Position numbers and translations under genes: made by a program. A stretch of DNA of 64,000 bases from Azonexus sp. (lineage in GTDB: Bacteria; Pseudomonadota; Gammaproteobacteria; Burkholderiales; Rhodocyclaceae), in assembly GCA_031260295.1 (NCBI GenBank), contig JAIRKE010000001.1:248001-312000 (forward strand), written 5' to 3'. This document shows positions 8,134 through 19,231 of this stretch, piece after piece. Positions within the stretch are counted from its first letter, which is position 1. Each line of letters starts with the position of its first letter. The notes under the pieces were generated by a model, which saw nothing but the letters and a program-made list of their open reading frames with translations, had not been told where the DNA came from and ran no database searches.

Positions 8134-9948
8134 CTACGGGCCACCGTAACCAAACTGGTCGCCGCCAAGCATTTTCCAGCGACCATTGATATTGACCAGC
8201 ACGAGGCGAAACCAGGGTTCGTCGGTGGCCGGGCTAATGTGCGGATCATTGCCTCTGCCCGTGCCTTCCCAAACGATCAGGTCGGGCACGCCATCGTCAT
8301 CGAGGTCAAAGTTGAATTGAGCGCCGCTCGAAAAACCCGTAGCCTCGTGATTCATTTTCGTCACGCTCTGCGTTAGCTTGGCTTGATCGCGCGGCAACGG
8401 GATGGCGGTATAGAACACGAACAGGCTTCCGGCTGGATTACGTTCGAGAGACACCTTGCCAAAACTGTGGTCACTGCTGCTACCGTCATAGCCCATGGCG
8501 GCCTCATCGGGATAACCGAAGGTGAACCCGATGCCGCCCTCAGACCCTATCGACCAAGTGAGTTCCTGAAAAATCTCAGTTCGCTGTGCAAAGCTGTTCT
8601 GGCTGCGCAAGCGGCCATCACGGAACAGTTGTACGCGCTGGATGGGCTGTGTCAGCAAAGTGGTGTGCGAAAGCATGTCGTACAATGCCGCACCCCAGAG
8701 CGGATCGTCTTCGTCCATTTTGGCCGGGCGCGGCTTGATAACCTGCCGGTACACGATGCCAAAGTGTCCGCTCAATGCCTCGGTCGTGAACCCCGGTGGC
8801 GCAATCTCCTTTTCATTGCGGAACAGCGATGGTTTGATCGTCGGGAATTCCAGCGCGTGTATCAATGCAGCATCGCGGGGCGTTCGATGAGCAGTGGCGC
8901 CTGAGTCGTTGCGATCCCACCAGTAGAGGTACAGGCTGGGGAATAGCGTTTCGGCTCCACTCACCTGCGAGCCGAGGTCAGAATCGGAATTGTGAGCTTG
9001 CTTGGCGATGCGCTTCAGTTCTGCCCAATCGAGCAGTGGGCCGGGTGCGGAACCCAAGTGCCGCTCTTTGGCCAAGTGCGCTTTCATGCGCTCCAAAGCC
9101 TCGTTACGCGGCCACAGGCTTTCATCATTCGTACGCACAAAATCGCAATCCGAAGCACTGAAGGCTTGCCCGGCTTGCTCCACCGCCTTTTCCCAAGTGA
9201 TTCCGGCCCTTTGCACGACCAGAAAGAGCGCGTATTTTCCCAGTTTCTCCAAACTGGGTTGAATCCAGAATGCACGTTCGGGGTCGTACTCCGGGCTTTC
9301 CGGCTGACTCAAACGCACAAGATCGACTGGCGCGGAAGCCAAGTATCGGCAGGCGATGAAACCGCTAGCTACGCTGGCGGTTTGTACCTCGCAATAACCG
9401 CCGCCCGCATTTTCACGCAACAGCTTGACGGTGGAATTCAGCGCCATAAGGCCCGCAACTTCGGCGTTCGCATCCGGTGCTACGCGCAAATTTACTGCGC
9501 TGCCGACAACCCAGCGCGTCGCCGGGTCAGGCTGTTGTGCTTGCGCCGGCTCCACCTTCTCGGCGCTCAGATCGCGGCAGGCGACCCAGACATCGGAGTA
9601 GTCGCCACGGGCAGCGTCCAGCATCTGAACGTAGCAATAACCGTCGCTGTGCGAGTCGTCCAGCAGGCGAACCTGGGTTCCTTTCGCCAATGTACGCACG
9701 TCCGGTCTTCGTGGGTCAGAGGAATCGCGTGTGATGACACCATCCACCGCCACCCAACGCGATGACTCCGATTTCATGCCGATAAAGGCCGTGAAGGTCG
9801 GATCCCATGTCCACTGCGGCGGATTCGAAGCAATTGCCAGCGCAACCTCACTCCCAACCAGCAGCAGACTCGCCGCCAGCCACCACGCCCCGCGCATTGG
9901 GCGGAAGCAGGCGACGGCTCCCCGCTTGCCATTTCCCGTCAGCTTCAT
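8134..9948 (-). CDS. Exported SH3-domain protein of unknown function
   Basis: The 604-residue product begins with a basic stretch and a hydrophobic segment (WWLAASLLLVGSEVALAIA) that looks like a signal peptide. Two bacterial SH3-like modules follow, the second with the clear signature VGSAVNLRVAPDANAEVAGL; each has a cysteine pair pattern (GYCYVQM..VACRDL and GYCEVQT..IACRYL). The long remainder is not recognised, except for a calcium-loop-like DLDDDGVPDLIVWEG near residue 548, as in FG-GAP repeats. The start at 9948 was chosen over 9960 because GGAGG stands five bases before it. It is probably a periplasmic or surface protein. It stands alone, and no enzymatic domain is visible. Confidence 0.65.
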   Translation of the reverse strand: MKLTGNGKRGAVACFRPMRGAWWLAASLLLVGSEVALAIASNPPQWTWDPTFTAFIGMKSESSRWVAVDGVITRDSSDPRRPDVRTLAKGTQVRLLDDSHSDGYCYVQMLDAARGDYSDVWVACRDLSAEKVEPAQAQQPDPATRWVVGSAVNLRVAPDANAEVAGLMALNSTVKLLRENAGGGYCEVQTASVASGFIACRYLASAPVDLVRLSQPESPEYDPERAFWIQPSLEKLGKYALFLVVQRAGITWEKAVEQAGQAFSASDCDFVRTNDESLWPRNEALERMKAHLAKERHLGSAPGPLLDWAELKRIAKQAHNSDSDLGSQVSGAETLFPSLYLYWWDRNDSGATAHRTPRDAALIHALEFPTIKPSLFRNEKEIAPPGFTTEALSGHFGIVYRQVIKPRPAKMDEDDPLWGAALYDMLSHTTLLTQPIQRVQLFRDGRLRSQNSFAQRTEIFQELTWSIGSEGGIGFTFGYPDEAAMGYDGSSSDHSFGKVSLERNPAGSLFVFYTAIPLPRDQAKLTQSVTKMNHEATGFSSGAQFNFDLDDDGVPDLIVWEGTGRGNDPHISPATDEPWFRLVLVNINGRWKMLGGDQFGYGGP

Positions 9949-10064
9949 GACGACCTCCATTCAGGACGATTTCACTCTGGCTTCACCGCCTCAAGCCTTC
10001 CACTCGGCGAGTGCTATTGGGGTCAGCTTTGATTTTTTTCAACTATTCATAATACCCATTGACT

Positions 10065-10724
10065 TCACCGCACCTCGATCGTAACGATGCGCCCGGATTT
10101 TCCACCGACCTTGCGCAGGCGCTCGGCGATGTCGGTGTTGCCGCTCTTCAGCGCCACGTCGACCGCCGTTTCGCCCGATTCCAGCTTGCGATTGGGATCG
10201 GCCTTGCCGGCCAGCAGCAGATCGACAATGGCCAGATGACCGTTGCGCGCCGCTGCGATCAACGGCGTCGTGCCGTTCTCGCTCGGCGCATCGACCTCGG
10301 CACCAGCCTTGAGCAGCACCCGGACGATCTCGGTATGGCCAGCGAAGGCGGCATAGGTGAGCGGCGTCCAGCCGGGGTTGTTGATCTTGGCGCCGGCCGC
10401 CACCAGGTGTTCGACGACCTTTTGGCGCCCCATGAAGGCGGCCAGGCGCAATGCGGTATCGCCGGCCGCGTTGCGGGCATCGAGCTTGGCGCGCTGGCGG
10501 ATCAGGTAGTCGACGAGGCGGTCATGGCCGTCGCGGGCGGCCAGCATCAGCAGCGTGTTGCCGTCGATGTCGGTGGTATCGACCGAGGCGCCTTTGCCGA
10601 CCAGGGCCAAAACGGCGGCGGTATCGCCCTGGCGGGCGGCGTCGATCAGGTCATCGTAGGTGGCGCCGATGGCCGGCAGGGAGAGACAGGCGACCAGCGT
10701 CGCCAGCAGGAACGGTTTCTTCAT
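10065..10724 (-). CDS. Exported ankyrin-repeat protein
   Basis: The 219-residue product has a signal peptide (MKKPFLLATLVACLSLPAIGA) and then about five ankyrin repeats, seen as DIDGNTLLMLAARDGHDRLV, AAGDTALRLAAFMGRQKVVE, GWTPLTYAAFAGHTEIVRVL, NGTTPLIAAARNGHLAIVDL and SGETAVDVALKSGNTDIAER. These repeats bind other proteins; the partner is unknown, but the protein should act in the periplasm. A longer frame runs upstream. The start used here overlaps the tatD stop by four bases (ATGA), so the two genes are probably translationally coupled. Confidence 0.85.
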   Translation of the reverse strand: MKKPFLLATLVACLSLPAIGATYDDLIDAARQGDTAAVLALVGKGASVDTTDIDGNTLLMLAARDGHDRLVDYLIRQRAKLDARNAAGDTALRLAAFMGRQKVVEHLVAAGAKINNPGWTPLTYAAFAGHTEIVRVLLKAGAEVDAPSENGTTPLIAAARNGHLAIVDLLLAGKADPNRKLESGETAVDVALKSGNTDIAERLRKVGGKSGRIVTIEVR

Positions 10725-11503
10725 GATGTCGCGGGCCTCTGCGCGTGGCGGAAAAGGGAAAAGAAATTGTCGCTCGTCGCCCGCGCCACCTCGGCCGCCG
10801 TCAGCCCGCGCAGACGCGCGATCTCCTCGGCGACGTAGCGGACGTAGGCCGGCTGGTTGGCCTTGCCGCGAAACGGCGCCGGTGCGAGATAGGGCGAATC
10901 GGTCTCGACCAGGATGCGGTCGAGCGGGCAGCGGGTGGCGACGTCCTTGACGATGGTGGCGTTCTTGAAGGTGACGATGCCGGAGAACGATAGGTAGAAA
11001 CCAAGATCGAGCGCAACGCGGGCAATTTCCCAATCTTCGGTAAAGCAGTGCATGACGCCGCCGACCGCATCGGCCCCCTCTTCCCGCAGTAGGCGCAGGA
11101 CGTCGTCGGCCGAATCGCGGCTATGTACCACCAGTGGCTTACCGCAGCGGCGCGCCGCCGCGATGTGATTGCGAAAACGCTGCCGCTGCCACTCCGGCTT
11201 GTCTTTCTGCCAGTAGTAATCGAGCCCCGTCTCGCCAATGGCGACGACGCGCGGATGGGCGGCGAGTTCGACGAGGCGCTCGACCGTCGGCTCCTCGGCA
11301 TCGCTGTATTCGGGATGGACGCCGACCGTGGCGTAGAGGCGCGGATCGCGCTCGGCCAACGCCAGCACTTGGGGAAAATCCTCAAGATTGACGCCGATGC
11401 ACAGGGCCAGTCCGACACCGTTATCCTGCATGACACCGAGCACTTCGGGCAGGCGCTCGGCGAGGCCGGGGAAATCCAGATGGCAGTGCGAATCGATCAG
11501 CAA
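10721..11503 (-). CDS. tatD: TatD-family metal-dependent hydrolase (DNase)
   Basis: The 260-residue product begins MLIDSHCHLDF, the first metal-binding HxH of the TatD TIM barrel. Later motifs are AIGETGLDYYW, PLVVHSRDSADD, GVMHCFTEDW and LVETDSPYLAP, the last carrying the conserved Asp. Members are magnesium-dependent nucleases or hydrolases of the YcfH type. The position next to holB and pilZ is a common proteobacterial arrangement. It overlaps the ankyrin gene by four bases and follows pilZ with a single-base gap. Confidence 0.93.
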   Translation of the reverse strand: MLIDSHCHLDFPGLAERLPEVLGVMQDNGVGLALCIGVNLEDFPQVLALAERDPRLYATVGVHPEYSDAEEPTVERLVELAAHPRVVAIGETGLDYYWQKDKPEWQRQRFRNHIAAARRCGKPLVVHSRDSADDVLRLLREEGADAVGGVMHCFTEDWEIARVALDLGFYLSFSGIVTFKNATIVKDVATRCPLDRILVETDSPYLAPAPFRGKANQPAYVRYVAEEIARLRGLTAAEVARATSDNFFSLFRHAQRPATS

Positions 11504-11504
11504 A

Positions 11505-11867
11505 TCAGAGCGTATGCGTCGGACGCGACGACTGCATGACGCCGCCCAGCAGACCCTCGATCTTGCGGCGCGCTTCCTGGCCGCTCTCGTCGTTATTGAA
11601 ATGCACGCCGATCCCCTGGGCGCGGCCGCTCTGGGCGCCGGCCGGGGTAATCCAGACGACGCTACCAGCGATCGGCAGCTTGGCCGGATCGTCCATCAGC
11701 GATAACAGCATGAATACCTCGTCGCCGATGTGGTAGCTGCGGGTGGTCGGGATGAAGATGCCACCGGCCTTCAGGTGCGGCATGAAAGCCGCGTACAGCG
11801 CCGACTTGGAATTGATGTTCAGCGACAGGACGCTCGGACGCAGCGGCGGGGGTTTGGCTTCGCTCAT
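11505..11867 (-). CDS. pilZ: Type IV pilus assembly protein PilZ
   Basis: The 120-residue product is a short PilZ-domain protein with SVLSLNINSKSALYAAFMPH, GGIFIPTTRSYHIGDEVFM and AQGIGVHFNNDESGQEAR. It lacks the RxxxR cyclic-di-GMP-binding pair at the N-terminus, as the canonical PilZ pilus-assembly protein does. In relatives it is needed for pilus biogenesis through PilB and FimX. It overlaps the holB stop by four bases, and the holB-pilZ-tatD order is well conserved among gamma- and betaproteobacteria. Confidence 0.93.
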   Translation of the reverse strand: MSEAKPPPLRPSVLSLNINSKSALYAAFMPHLKAGGIFIPTTRSYHIGDEVFMLLSLMDDPAKLPIAGSVVWITPAGAQSGRAQGIGVHFNNDESGQEARRKIEGLLGGVMQSSRPTHTL

Positions 11868-12892
11868 CGGCTATCTTTGGCAAACAGGGCGCGGTAATCG
11901 AGAAAAAGCCCTTCGAGAAACAGACGGGCGTTCAGCGGTTGTTCGGCTTCTCGGCGGCGCGCTACGGTCGTCCGGTACGACTGCAACAGCCGCGCTGGCG
12001 GAATCATAGCAGCGAGGCCGCCGATTGTGGCCGCCTGCGGCAGAAAATAACGGACTGCCAAGCCGTTGCTAGCCAGCATCAAATCGACCAGCCATTTTTG
12101 CAGGCCGTCGACCACCGCCTTCAGCGGCAGGCGCCCTTTGCTGTCTTTGACCGCCTTTTCCAGTTCACCGGCCAGCGCCAGCGGCTCCACCGCCCGACCG
12201 GCGGCTAGCCGCCGGGTCAGCGCCTCCAGCCAGTCGCTCTGGCCCGCGGCCGACCATTCCAGCGCCAACCCCGGCGCGCCACCGGCCAGGGCCAGCCAGC
12301 GCCCGGCATCGGCGATACCGTGCTCGGCCAGCACCTGCTCGGCGCGGGCCGCCGAAGGCAGCGGCACCGGCACCACCTGGCAGCGGCTGCGGATCGTCGG
12401 CAACAGGCGCATCGGATCGCTTGAAACCATTAAAAATAATGTACTTGGCGCAGGTTCCTCAAGTGTTTTGAGAAGTGCATTGGCGGTTGCCCGATTCATC
12501 GCTTCGGTCGGATTGACGATCACGATGCGCAGGCCACCGCGATGGGTACCGACATTGAGAAATTCGTCGAGGCCGCGCACCTGATCGATGGTGATCTGCT
12601 GGCTGGCCTTTTTCTTACCCTCCTCGGCCTCCGCCTCGTCGGTGAAAGCCTCCGGCTGTAACAGGCGGAAATCCGGGTGGTTGCCCTGGCCGTACCAGTT
12701 GCAGGCCAGGCAATGACCGCACGCCTGGCCATCACCCTGCGGCTGCTCGCATAACAGGCTGGCGGCAAACTGGCGAGCCAAATCAAACTTCCCGAGACCG
12801 CGCTGGCCAAGCAACAGCAGCGCATGCGGCATCTGCGCCCGCCGAGCCTGGAGACCTTTCCAAACGGATTCGTGGAGACTTATAACGTTCAT
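11864..12892 (-). CDS. holB: DNA polymerase III subunit delta prime
   Basis: HolB is part of the clamp loader of the replicative polymerase. The 342-residue product has an AAA-like N-terminus ([19 protein letters not shown], a modified P-loop), a zinc-binding cysteine cluster ([19 protein letters not shown]) and the [22 protein letters not shown] block ending in the SRC motif region. The ATG at 12892 forms an ATGA overlap with tmk and was preferred over a TTG six bases upstream. The tmk-holB-pilZ-tatD run looks like one transcript. Confidence 0.93.
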   Translation of the reverse strand: MNVISLHESVWKGLQARRAQMPHALLLLGQRGLGKFDLARQFAASLLCEQPQGDGQACGHCLACNWYGQGNHPDFRLLQPEAFTDEAEAEEGKKKASQQITIDQVRGLDEFLNVGTHRGGLRIVIVNPTEAMNRATANALLKTLEEPAPSTLFLMVSSDPMRLLPTIRSRCQVVPVPLPSAARAEQVLAEHGIADAGRWLALAGGAPGLALEWSAAGQSDWLEALTRRLAAGRAVEPLALAGELEKAVKDSKGRLPLKAVVDGLQKWLVDLMLASNGLAVRYFLPQAATIGGLAAMIPPARLLQSYRTTVARRREAEQPLNARLFLEGLFLDYRALFAKDSR

Positions 12893-13503
12893 AAACAAAT
12901 TGTTATAAGAATTTCTTCAAGTCGTTTGCGAATATTGTCGCGGGTATTGCTGGCATCGATCACGCAAATCCGTTCCGGATGCGCATGCGCCCGTTCCAGA
13001 TAGGCGTGGCGGACCCGCTCATGGAAATCGGCCCGCTCCTGCTCGAAGCGGTCGAGGCTACGGTTGGCAACAGCGATGCGTTCGCGTGCCACGTCCAGCG
13101 GCAGGTCGAATAGCAAGGTCAGATCGGGTTGTAAATGCCCATGCACCCAGCTTTCAAGCTGGTGCAGCTTGTTTCGTTCCAGGCCACGCCCGCCCCCTTG
13201 ATAGGCATAGCTGGCGTCGCTGAAACGGTCGCAGACGACCCACTCGCCGCGCTTGAGCGCCGGCTCGATGACCTGCGCCAGGTGTTCGCGGCGGGCGGCA
13301 AACATCAACAGGGTTTCGGTTTCCAGATGCATAGTCTGGTTGAGCAGCAATTCGCGCAGTTGCTCGCCGAGTGCCGTGCCACCCGGCTCGCGCGTCACGT
13401 GCACGGTCAGGCCACGGCCGCGCAGGCGCTCGGCCAGCCAGTCGACGTGGGTGCTCTTGCCAGCGCCGTCGATGCCTTCGAAAGTGATGAATTTGCCTTT
13501 CAC
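12889..13503 (-). CDS. tmk: Thymidylate kinase
   Basis: Tmk phosphorylates dTMP to dTDP for DNA synthesis. The 204-residue product has the P-loop [20 protein letters not shown] near residue 10, the [19 protein letters not shown] block, and [17 protein letters not shown] in the DR(Y/F) motif region, followed by the lid ([19 protein letters not shown]). It overlaps mltG by four bases upstream and holB by four downstream, both as ATGA. Confidence 0.96.
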   Translation of the reverse strand: MKGKFITFEGIDGAGKSTHVDWLAERLRGRGLTVHVTREPGGTALGEQLRELLLNQTMHLETETLLMFAARREHLAQVIEPALKRGEWVVCDRFSDASYAYQGGGRGLERNKLHQLESWVHGHLQPDLTLLFDLPLDVARERIAVANRSLDRFEQERADFHERVRHAYLERAHAHPERICVIDASNTRDNIRKRLEEILITICL

Positions 13504-14495
13504 TTTCCCCCTCTCAGATAGCGGTTGACCGCCCGGTTATGCTCATCGAGCGTATTGGAAAAATGGCTGCTGCCATCGCCGCGGGCGACGAAGTACAAGG
13601 CGCTCGTCGCCGCAGGATGCAGGGCGGCCTGAATGGAGGCCAGACCGGGCATGGCGATCGGCGTCGGCGGCAGGCCGCGCCGGGTGTAGGTATTGTGGGG
13701 CATATCGGTTTGCAGGTGGCGCTTGCGCAGGTTGCCGTCGAAGGTCTCGCCGAGACCGTAGATCACCGTCGGATCAGTTTGCAGCGGCATGCCCAGGCGC
13801 AGCCGGTTGACGAAGACGGCGGCGACCAGTTCACGGTCGGCCTCGCGCCCGGTTTCCTTCTCGATGATCGAAGCCATGATCAGGGCCTCGTAGGGCGAAC
13901 GATAGGGCAAACCGTCAGCACGCCCGGCCCAGGCCTCGGCCAGCCGCTGCTCCATGGCGCGCACGGCACGGGCCATCAGGTCGAGGTCGCTCGACTGTTT
14001 GTCGAACAGATAGGTATCGGGAAACTGCCAGCCCTCCAGGCTGGGATAATCGCGGCCCAAATGCCGGATGATCTCGGCCTCGCTCAGTTCCCGGCTGTCG
14101 CCGCGCAGGTCGGGGTGCGCCTCCATCCGTGCCCGCCACTGCCGGAAAGTCCAGCCTTCGATCAGCGTGATGTCGCCCTGGGTGACCTTGCCGTGGATCA
14201 GCTTGTCGAGCAGTTGCTGGGCGGTGATCCCCTGCTCGACCGAATAGCTGCCGGCCTTGATGCCGGTATCGGCCCTCTGCGTGCGGGCCAGCAGCAGCAA
14301 CAGCAACGGCTGCACAGCAACGCCGGCTTCGCGCATCTGGCTAATCGCCGCGCGCAGACTGCTACCACTGGCGATATGAAAATCGACTGGCGAACCGCGC
14401 AGTTCCAGCGGCTGCCCCGCCCACCACCAGAACCCGGCGACAGCAGTGGCCAGCGACAGGACGGCAAGAAGCAGGAGTTTGATCAGGAAGCGCAA
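13500..14495 (-). CDS. mltG: Endolytic murein transglycosylase MltG (YceG)
   Basis: MltG is an inner-membrane lytic transglycosylase that cuts nascent peptidoglycan strands and so limits their length. The 331-residue product has one N-terminal membrane segment ([20 protein letters not shown]), a LysM-like region, and the catalytic domain with [13 protein letters not shown], where Glu212 is the expected catalytic acid. Later come [16 protein letters not shown] and [20 protein letters not shown], both typical of the family. It begins the mltG-tmk-holB-pilZ-tatD block and is divergent from ygfZ; the 93-base gap must hold both promoters. Confidence 0.95.
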   Translation of the reverse strand: MRFLIKLLLLAVLSLATAVAGFWWWAGQPLELRGSPVDFHIASGSSLRAAISQMREAGVAVQPLLLLLLARTQRADTGIKAGSYSVEQGITAQQLLDKLIHGKVTQGDITLIEGWTFRQWRARMEAHPDLRGDSRELSEAEIIRHLGRDYPSLEGWQFPDTYLFDKQSSDLDLMARAVRAMEQRLAEAWAGRADGLPYRSPYEALIMASIIEKETGREADRELVAAVFVNRLRLGMPLQTDPTVIYGLGETFDGNLRKRHLQTDMPHNTYTRRGLPPTPIAMPGLASIQAALHPAATSALYFVARGDGSSHFSNTLDEHNRAVNRYLRGGK

Positions 14496-14588
14496 GGGAA
14501 CTCGACGGCGGCGGGCAGGTCTCGCCCGTGGTCAAACGAGCAGGTAAATTCGGGCGATATAATAGCGCAAACCCCCTCAGGAGCTTTC

Positions 14589-15605
14589 ATGAACCCCAAC
14601 TGGCGCAGCTTTCTCGAATCGGCCGAAGCCGCATTCAGCGGTGATTCCGCAGAAATCCACAGCTTCGGCGATGCTGCCGGGGAATTGCAGGCGGCCGCCC
14701 GGCAGACGGTCGTCGTGCCGCTCACTCACCTGGCCCTGATCGAGGCCGTCGGCGAGGAGGCCAAGTCCTTCCTGCACAACCAGTTCACCAGCGACGTCAA
14801 TCACCTCCAAAACGGCCAGGCGCAACACGCTGGCTGGTGCTCGGCCAAGGGCCGGATGCAGGCCAGCTTCGTGCTGTGGCACGAGGGCAGCAGCTACCGC
14901 CTGGCGCTGGCCGCTGATTTGCTGGAAGCAACGCTGAAACGCCTGCAGATGTTCATCTTGCGCGCCAAGGTCAAGCTGGCGGCGCAGAACGACCATGTGC
15001 TACTCGGCCTGTCCGGCGCCCAAGCCGGCGAAGCCCTGGCCAACGCTGGCCTGCCGGTACCGGTGGCGGCGATGGACATCATCGCCGGCAATGGCTGCAC
15101 CGTGCTGCGCCTCGATGCGGAACGCTGCATTGTCGCCGCACCGGTCGCCGCCGCGCCCGGTCTGTGGCAGAAACTGACCGTCAAGGCCCGCCCGGCCGGC
15201 ACGCCGGCCTGGCGCTGGCTCGATGTGCGAGCGGCCTTTCCACTGGTGACGCTGGCGACCAAGGAAGAGTTCGTGCCGCAGATGGCCGATTTCGAGAAGA
15301 TCGGCGGTGTCAGCTTCCATAAGGGCTGCTATCCCGGCCAGGAAGTCGTCTCCCGCACCCAGTACCTGGGTAAGGTCAAGCGCCACCTTTACCGCTTGAG
15401 CGGTAACGCACCGCTACAGGCCGGCGACGAATTGTTCTCGCCGGACAACCACGACCAAGCCAGCGGCAAGGTAATGAGCGCCGCCCCGGCGCCGGATGGC
15501 GGCTTCGCCGCGCTCGCCGTGATCCAGTCGAACTTCGCCGCCAATCTTCGGCTCGGTTCGCGCGAAGGGCCGCCGGTCGAAGCGGTTGCGGTCAATCCCG
15601 CCTAA
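14589..15605 (+). CDS. ygfZ: Folate-binding iron-sulfur cluster repair protein YgfZ
   Basis: YgfZ is a GcvT-like folate-binding protein that supports assembly or repair of certain iron-sulfur enzymes. The 338-residue product carries the family signature KGCYPGQE at residues 245-252, with the conserved Cys247, followed by VVSRTQYLGKVKR. The frame extends far upstream over mltG, but AGGAG stands five bases before the ATG at 14589, which gives the usual protein length. It is divergent from mltG. Confidence 0.94.
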   Translation: MNPNWRSFLESAEAAFSGDSAEIHSFGDAAGELQAAARQTVVVPLTHLALIEAVGEEAKSFLHNQFTSDVNHLQNGQAQHAGWCSAKGRMQASFVLWHEGSSYRLALAADLLEATLKRLQMFILRAKVKLAAQNDHVLLGLSGAQAGEALANAGLPVPVAAMDIIAGNGCTVLRLDAERCIVAAPVAAAPGLWQKLTVKARPAGTPAWRWLDVRAAFPLVTLATKEEFVPQMADFEKIGGVSFHKGCYPGQEVVSRTQYLGKVKRHLYRLSGNAPLQAGDELFSPDNHDQASGKVMSAAPAPDGGFAALAVIQSNFAANLRLGSREGPPVEAVAVNPA

Positions 15606-15621
15606 CCTTGGCTTGAACCTC

Positions 15622-16553
15622 ATGACGATGTGTCGCTTTTGCCTGGCTGTCATTGCCTGCGCGCTAGTCATTGGCGCGCTGGTAATCGTCGCGGTCGGCG
15701 AAGTTCTGAGCCGCCCGGCAAACAGCGCTGTAGGCGAGCCGCCATCCGATTTTCATGCTTCATCAGTCCGCTTCCCAATCTCCGCATCTCAGTCCATCGC
15801 CGGGTGGCTAGCACGCGGCAAACCCGGCCAAGGAGCCGTCCTCCTTCTGCACGGCATTCACGCCAATCGCACCCAAATGCTTGGCCGCGCCCGATTCCTG
15901 CAGGATGCCGGGTATTCCGTGCTTCTGATCGACCTCCCCGCGCACGGCGAGAGTTCTGGCGAGCGCATCACATTTTTGGCGCACGCGAGGCAACCGGCGT
16001 CAACAGCGCTCTTGCGTTCCTGCGTAGCGAGCTTCCCGGCGAGCGCATCGGCGTTATCGGCATGTCCCTGGGAGCGGCCTCGCTCGTCCTGGCGCGACCC
16101 AGCGTGGTGCCCGATGCGGTAGTGCTTGAATCCATGTTCCCCACACTCTCGGAAGCCGTCGCCAATCGGCTTGCCGGCCGCTTCGGTTCGCTCGCCGCCC
16201 ACCTGCCACCACTTCTGCTGTGGCAACTCCCCCTCTGGATCGGCGTAACCGAGAAGCAGCTCAGGCCGATCGAGGCGCTACCGGCGCTGCATGCTCCGTT
16301 GCTAATCGCCTCGGGGACTGACGACCAGGACACAAAGTGGGCGGAAACCGAGCACCTCTTCGCCATAGCGAACCAGCCCAGGGAATTGTGGGCTGTCCAA
16401 GGCGCCGCCCATGTCGATCTCCACGCTTACGATCCGAGCGCATACCAGGCCAGAATCCTGAAATTCCTGGCCAGCCACCTCGGAAACGAGGCCCGATCCT
16501 TCGCTGTACCCCATCACGGAAGCCGCTTTTCGGCTGCCACTGCGCCGGGTTAA
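15622..16553 (+). pseudogene. Alpha/beta hydrolase split by a -1 frameshift in a T-run
   Basis: The first part, in the frame of 15622, has an N-terminal membrane segment (FCLAVIACALVIGALVIVAV) and the hydrolase motifs VLLLHGIHANRTQMLG and LLIDLPAHGESSGERITF. The second part, in the frame used up to 16553, continues with GAREATGVNSALAFL, the nucleophile elbow GVIGMSLGAAS, and the catalytic-histidine region VQGAAHVDLHAY. The frames meet at the T5 run at 15973-15977, where one added T would restore a single gene of about 310 residues. The family is membrane-anchored serine hydrolases. It may be a real inactivation, a sequencing error in the homopolymer, or less likely a shift used in translation. 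Confidence 0.75.
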
Positions 16554-17282
16554 GTGCAAAGCGATGTGCCTGATCGTCGTCGGCTGGCAAATGCATCCCG
16601 ACTACCCGCTGGTGGTCGCCGCCAATCGCGACGAGTTTTACGCCCGGCCCACCGCCGATGCCGCTCCGTGGCCCGACGCGCCGGAGGTATTTGGTGGTAT
16701 TGACCGGGAAGCCGGGGGGACTTGGCTAGGCATCCGCCGCGACGGCCGTTTCGCTGCCGTCACCAACGTCCGCGAACCGGACATGGCCAAGGGCGAGCGC
16801 TCGCGCGGCATGCTGACGCGCGATTTCCTGCTCGGCGACATGACAGCACCCGGTTATGCACAACGCCTCGACGGCCAGCTTTATTCGGGTTTCAACCTGC
16901 TGCTCAGCGACGGCATGCAATTCGTCTATTGCTCCAACCGCGACGGCGTGCCACGCCTGCTGGCGCCGGGCATCTACGGGCTGTCCAACCACCTGCTCGA
17001 CAGCCCGTGGCCCAAGCTGCTGATGGCCCGCCGACGTTTCGCGGAGGATCTAGCCGCCCTGCCCGACGATGACGCTTTGTTTTCGCTGCTGGCCGACGAT
17101 GAGATCGTGCCCGACGCCGAACTACCGCAGACTGGCGTGCCGCTCGAATGGGAACGTCTGTTGTCGGCCGTCTTCGTCAAATCGGACAGCTATGGGACAC
17201 GTGCCTCGACCGTTGCCTGGCAGCGCCGCGACGGCGTGATACGTCTGCACGAGCGGCGTTTTGGGCCGCAGGGCCAAGCACT

Positions 17283-18388
<1,106 letters not shown>

Positions 18389-19210
18389 TTACAGCTTCTT
18401 CAAATATTCCTTGGTAAAAACACGATCCGGCAAATCACGCAATTTCATATCGCCGTATTCGAGTACCGATATTTCGCCGCTGCGTAGCGCATCTTCCATC
18501 ACCATCCGAGTCGGCCGAATGGTGCCGGCCATGGTCTTGAAATCCTCGTAGCTGGCCTTTTTCAGCAGTCGGTTGGAAAGCGAGTAGAACTCGGCCTTGA
18601 AGGGCCAGAAATTCTTGGTATTCACCCAGTACCTCACCTTCTGGTAAGTCACCGAGCGATCGACGGCGGTCAGTTCGAGAACGGCGTAATTTTCGCCGTT
18701 GATGGTTTCGTTGCGCACGATCCTGGGGTTGTAGTCGCCGGAAAAATTGGCCCGCGCCAGATCGCCGTTGGCCACCTGCCCGGTCAGGCGCTGCGAGAGG
18801 GAGATGCGCACCGGCTGCGAGACTTCGGGCATGAATATCCAGAGATCGCGGCCTTTCATCAGGATGATCTGGCCGCGTTCGGAGGCCGGCTCGGTGACCA
18901 TCACCACCGTGTTTTCATTGCCCTTGGACAGCACGCGGAATTTGCGCAATTCGGGTTCTTCATCGGGCCTGGTGGTGGCGATGCTGACATCCACCTGGAA
19001 ACCTTCGGCCGGAAATCGAACCTGATCGGCCTTTTCCACTATACTGCGGGCTTCGGCCTCATCGGCCGGATCGGAGGCGGCCTGCTGGGCCGATGCGCCG
19101 GTTGTCGCCAGGCCCAGGAACAAGCATGTCCAAGCCAGGCAACCCCATCGACTTAGCAGATTGGCATTATTGCGCAACACAGGCATCTCCCCGCACAGGT
19201 TCATCGTCAT
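18389..19210 (-). CDS. LolA-like outer membrane lipoprotein-sorting protein
   Basis: The 273-residue product has an N-terminal signal peptide (about residues 9-42, ending GASAQQ) and a domain of the outer-membrane lipoprotein-sorting family: RFRVLS-like strands, ILMKGRDLWIFMPEVSQPVR, LTGQVANGDLARANFSGDY, ELTAVDRSVTYQKVRYWV, and KKASYEDFKTMAGTIRPTRM. These are LolA/LppX-like half-barrels that carry lipid groups across the periplasm. It is divergent from the ABC ATPase gene, with only 21 bases between starts. An in-frame ATG at 19204 has better ribosome-binding-site spacing. The neighbouring ATPase, outer-membrane protein and permeases suggest one lipid or lipoprotein transport module. Confidence 0.85.
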   Translation of the reverse strand: MTMNLCGEMPVLRNNANLLSRWGCLAWTCLFLGLATTGASAQQAASDPADEAEARSIVEKADQVRFPAEGFQVDVSIATTRPDEEPELRKFRVLSKGNENTVVMVTEPASERGQIILMKGRDLWIFMPEVSQPVRISLSQRLTGQVANGDLARANFSGDYNPRIVRNETINGENYAVLELTAVDRSVTYQKVRYWVNTKNFWPFKAEFYSLSNRLLKKASYEDFKTMAGTIRPTRMVMEDALRSGEISVLEYGDMKLRDLPDRVFTKEYLKKL

Positions 19211-19231
19211 TTCTTCCGTATCCCGTCAAGT

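Noticed and set aside
13539-14588. Upstream extension of the ygfZ frame over mltG
   Set aside because: The extension is antisense to mltG; a good ribosome-binding site and the family start point to 14589.
15970-15980. Programmed -1 frameshift in the hydrolase gene
   Set aside because: The site A-TTT-TTG does not fit the X-XXY-YYZ pattern and no strong downstream stem stood out; mutation or sequencing error is simpler.
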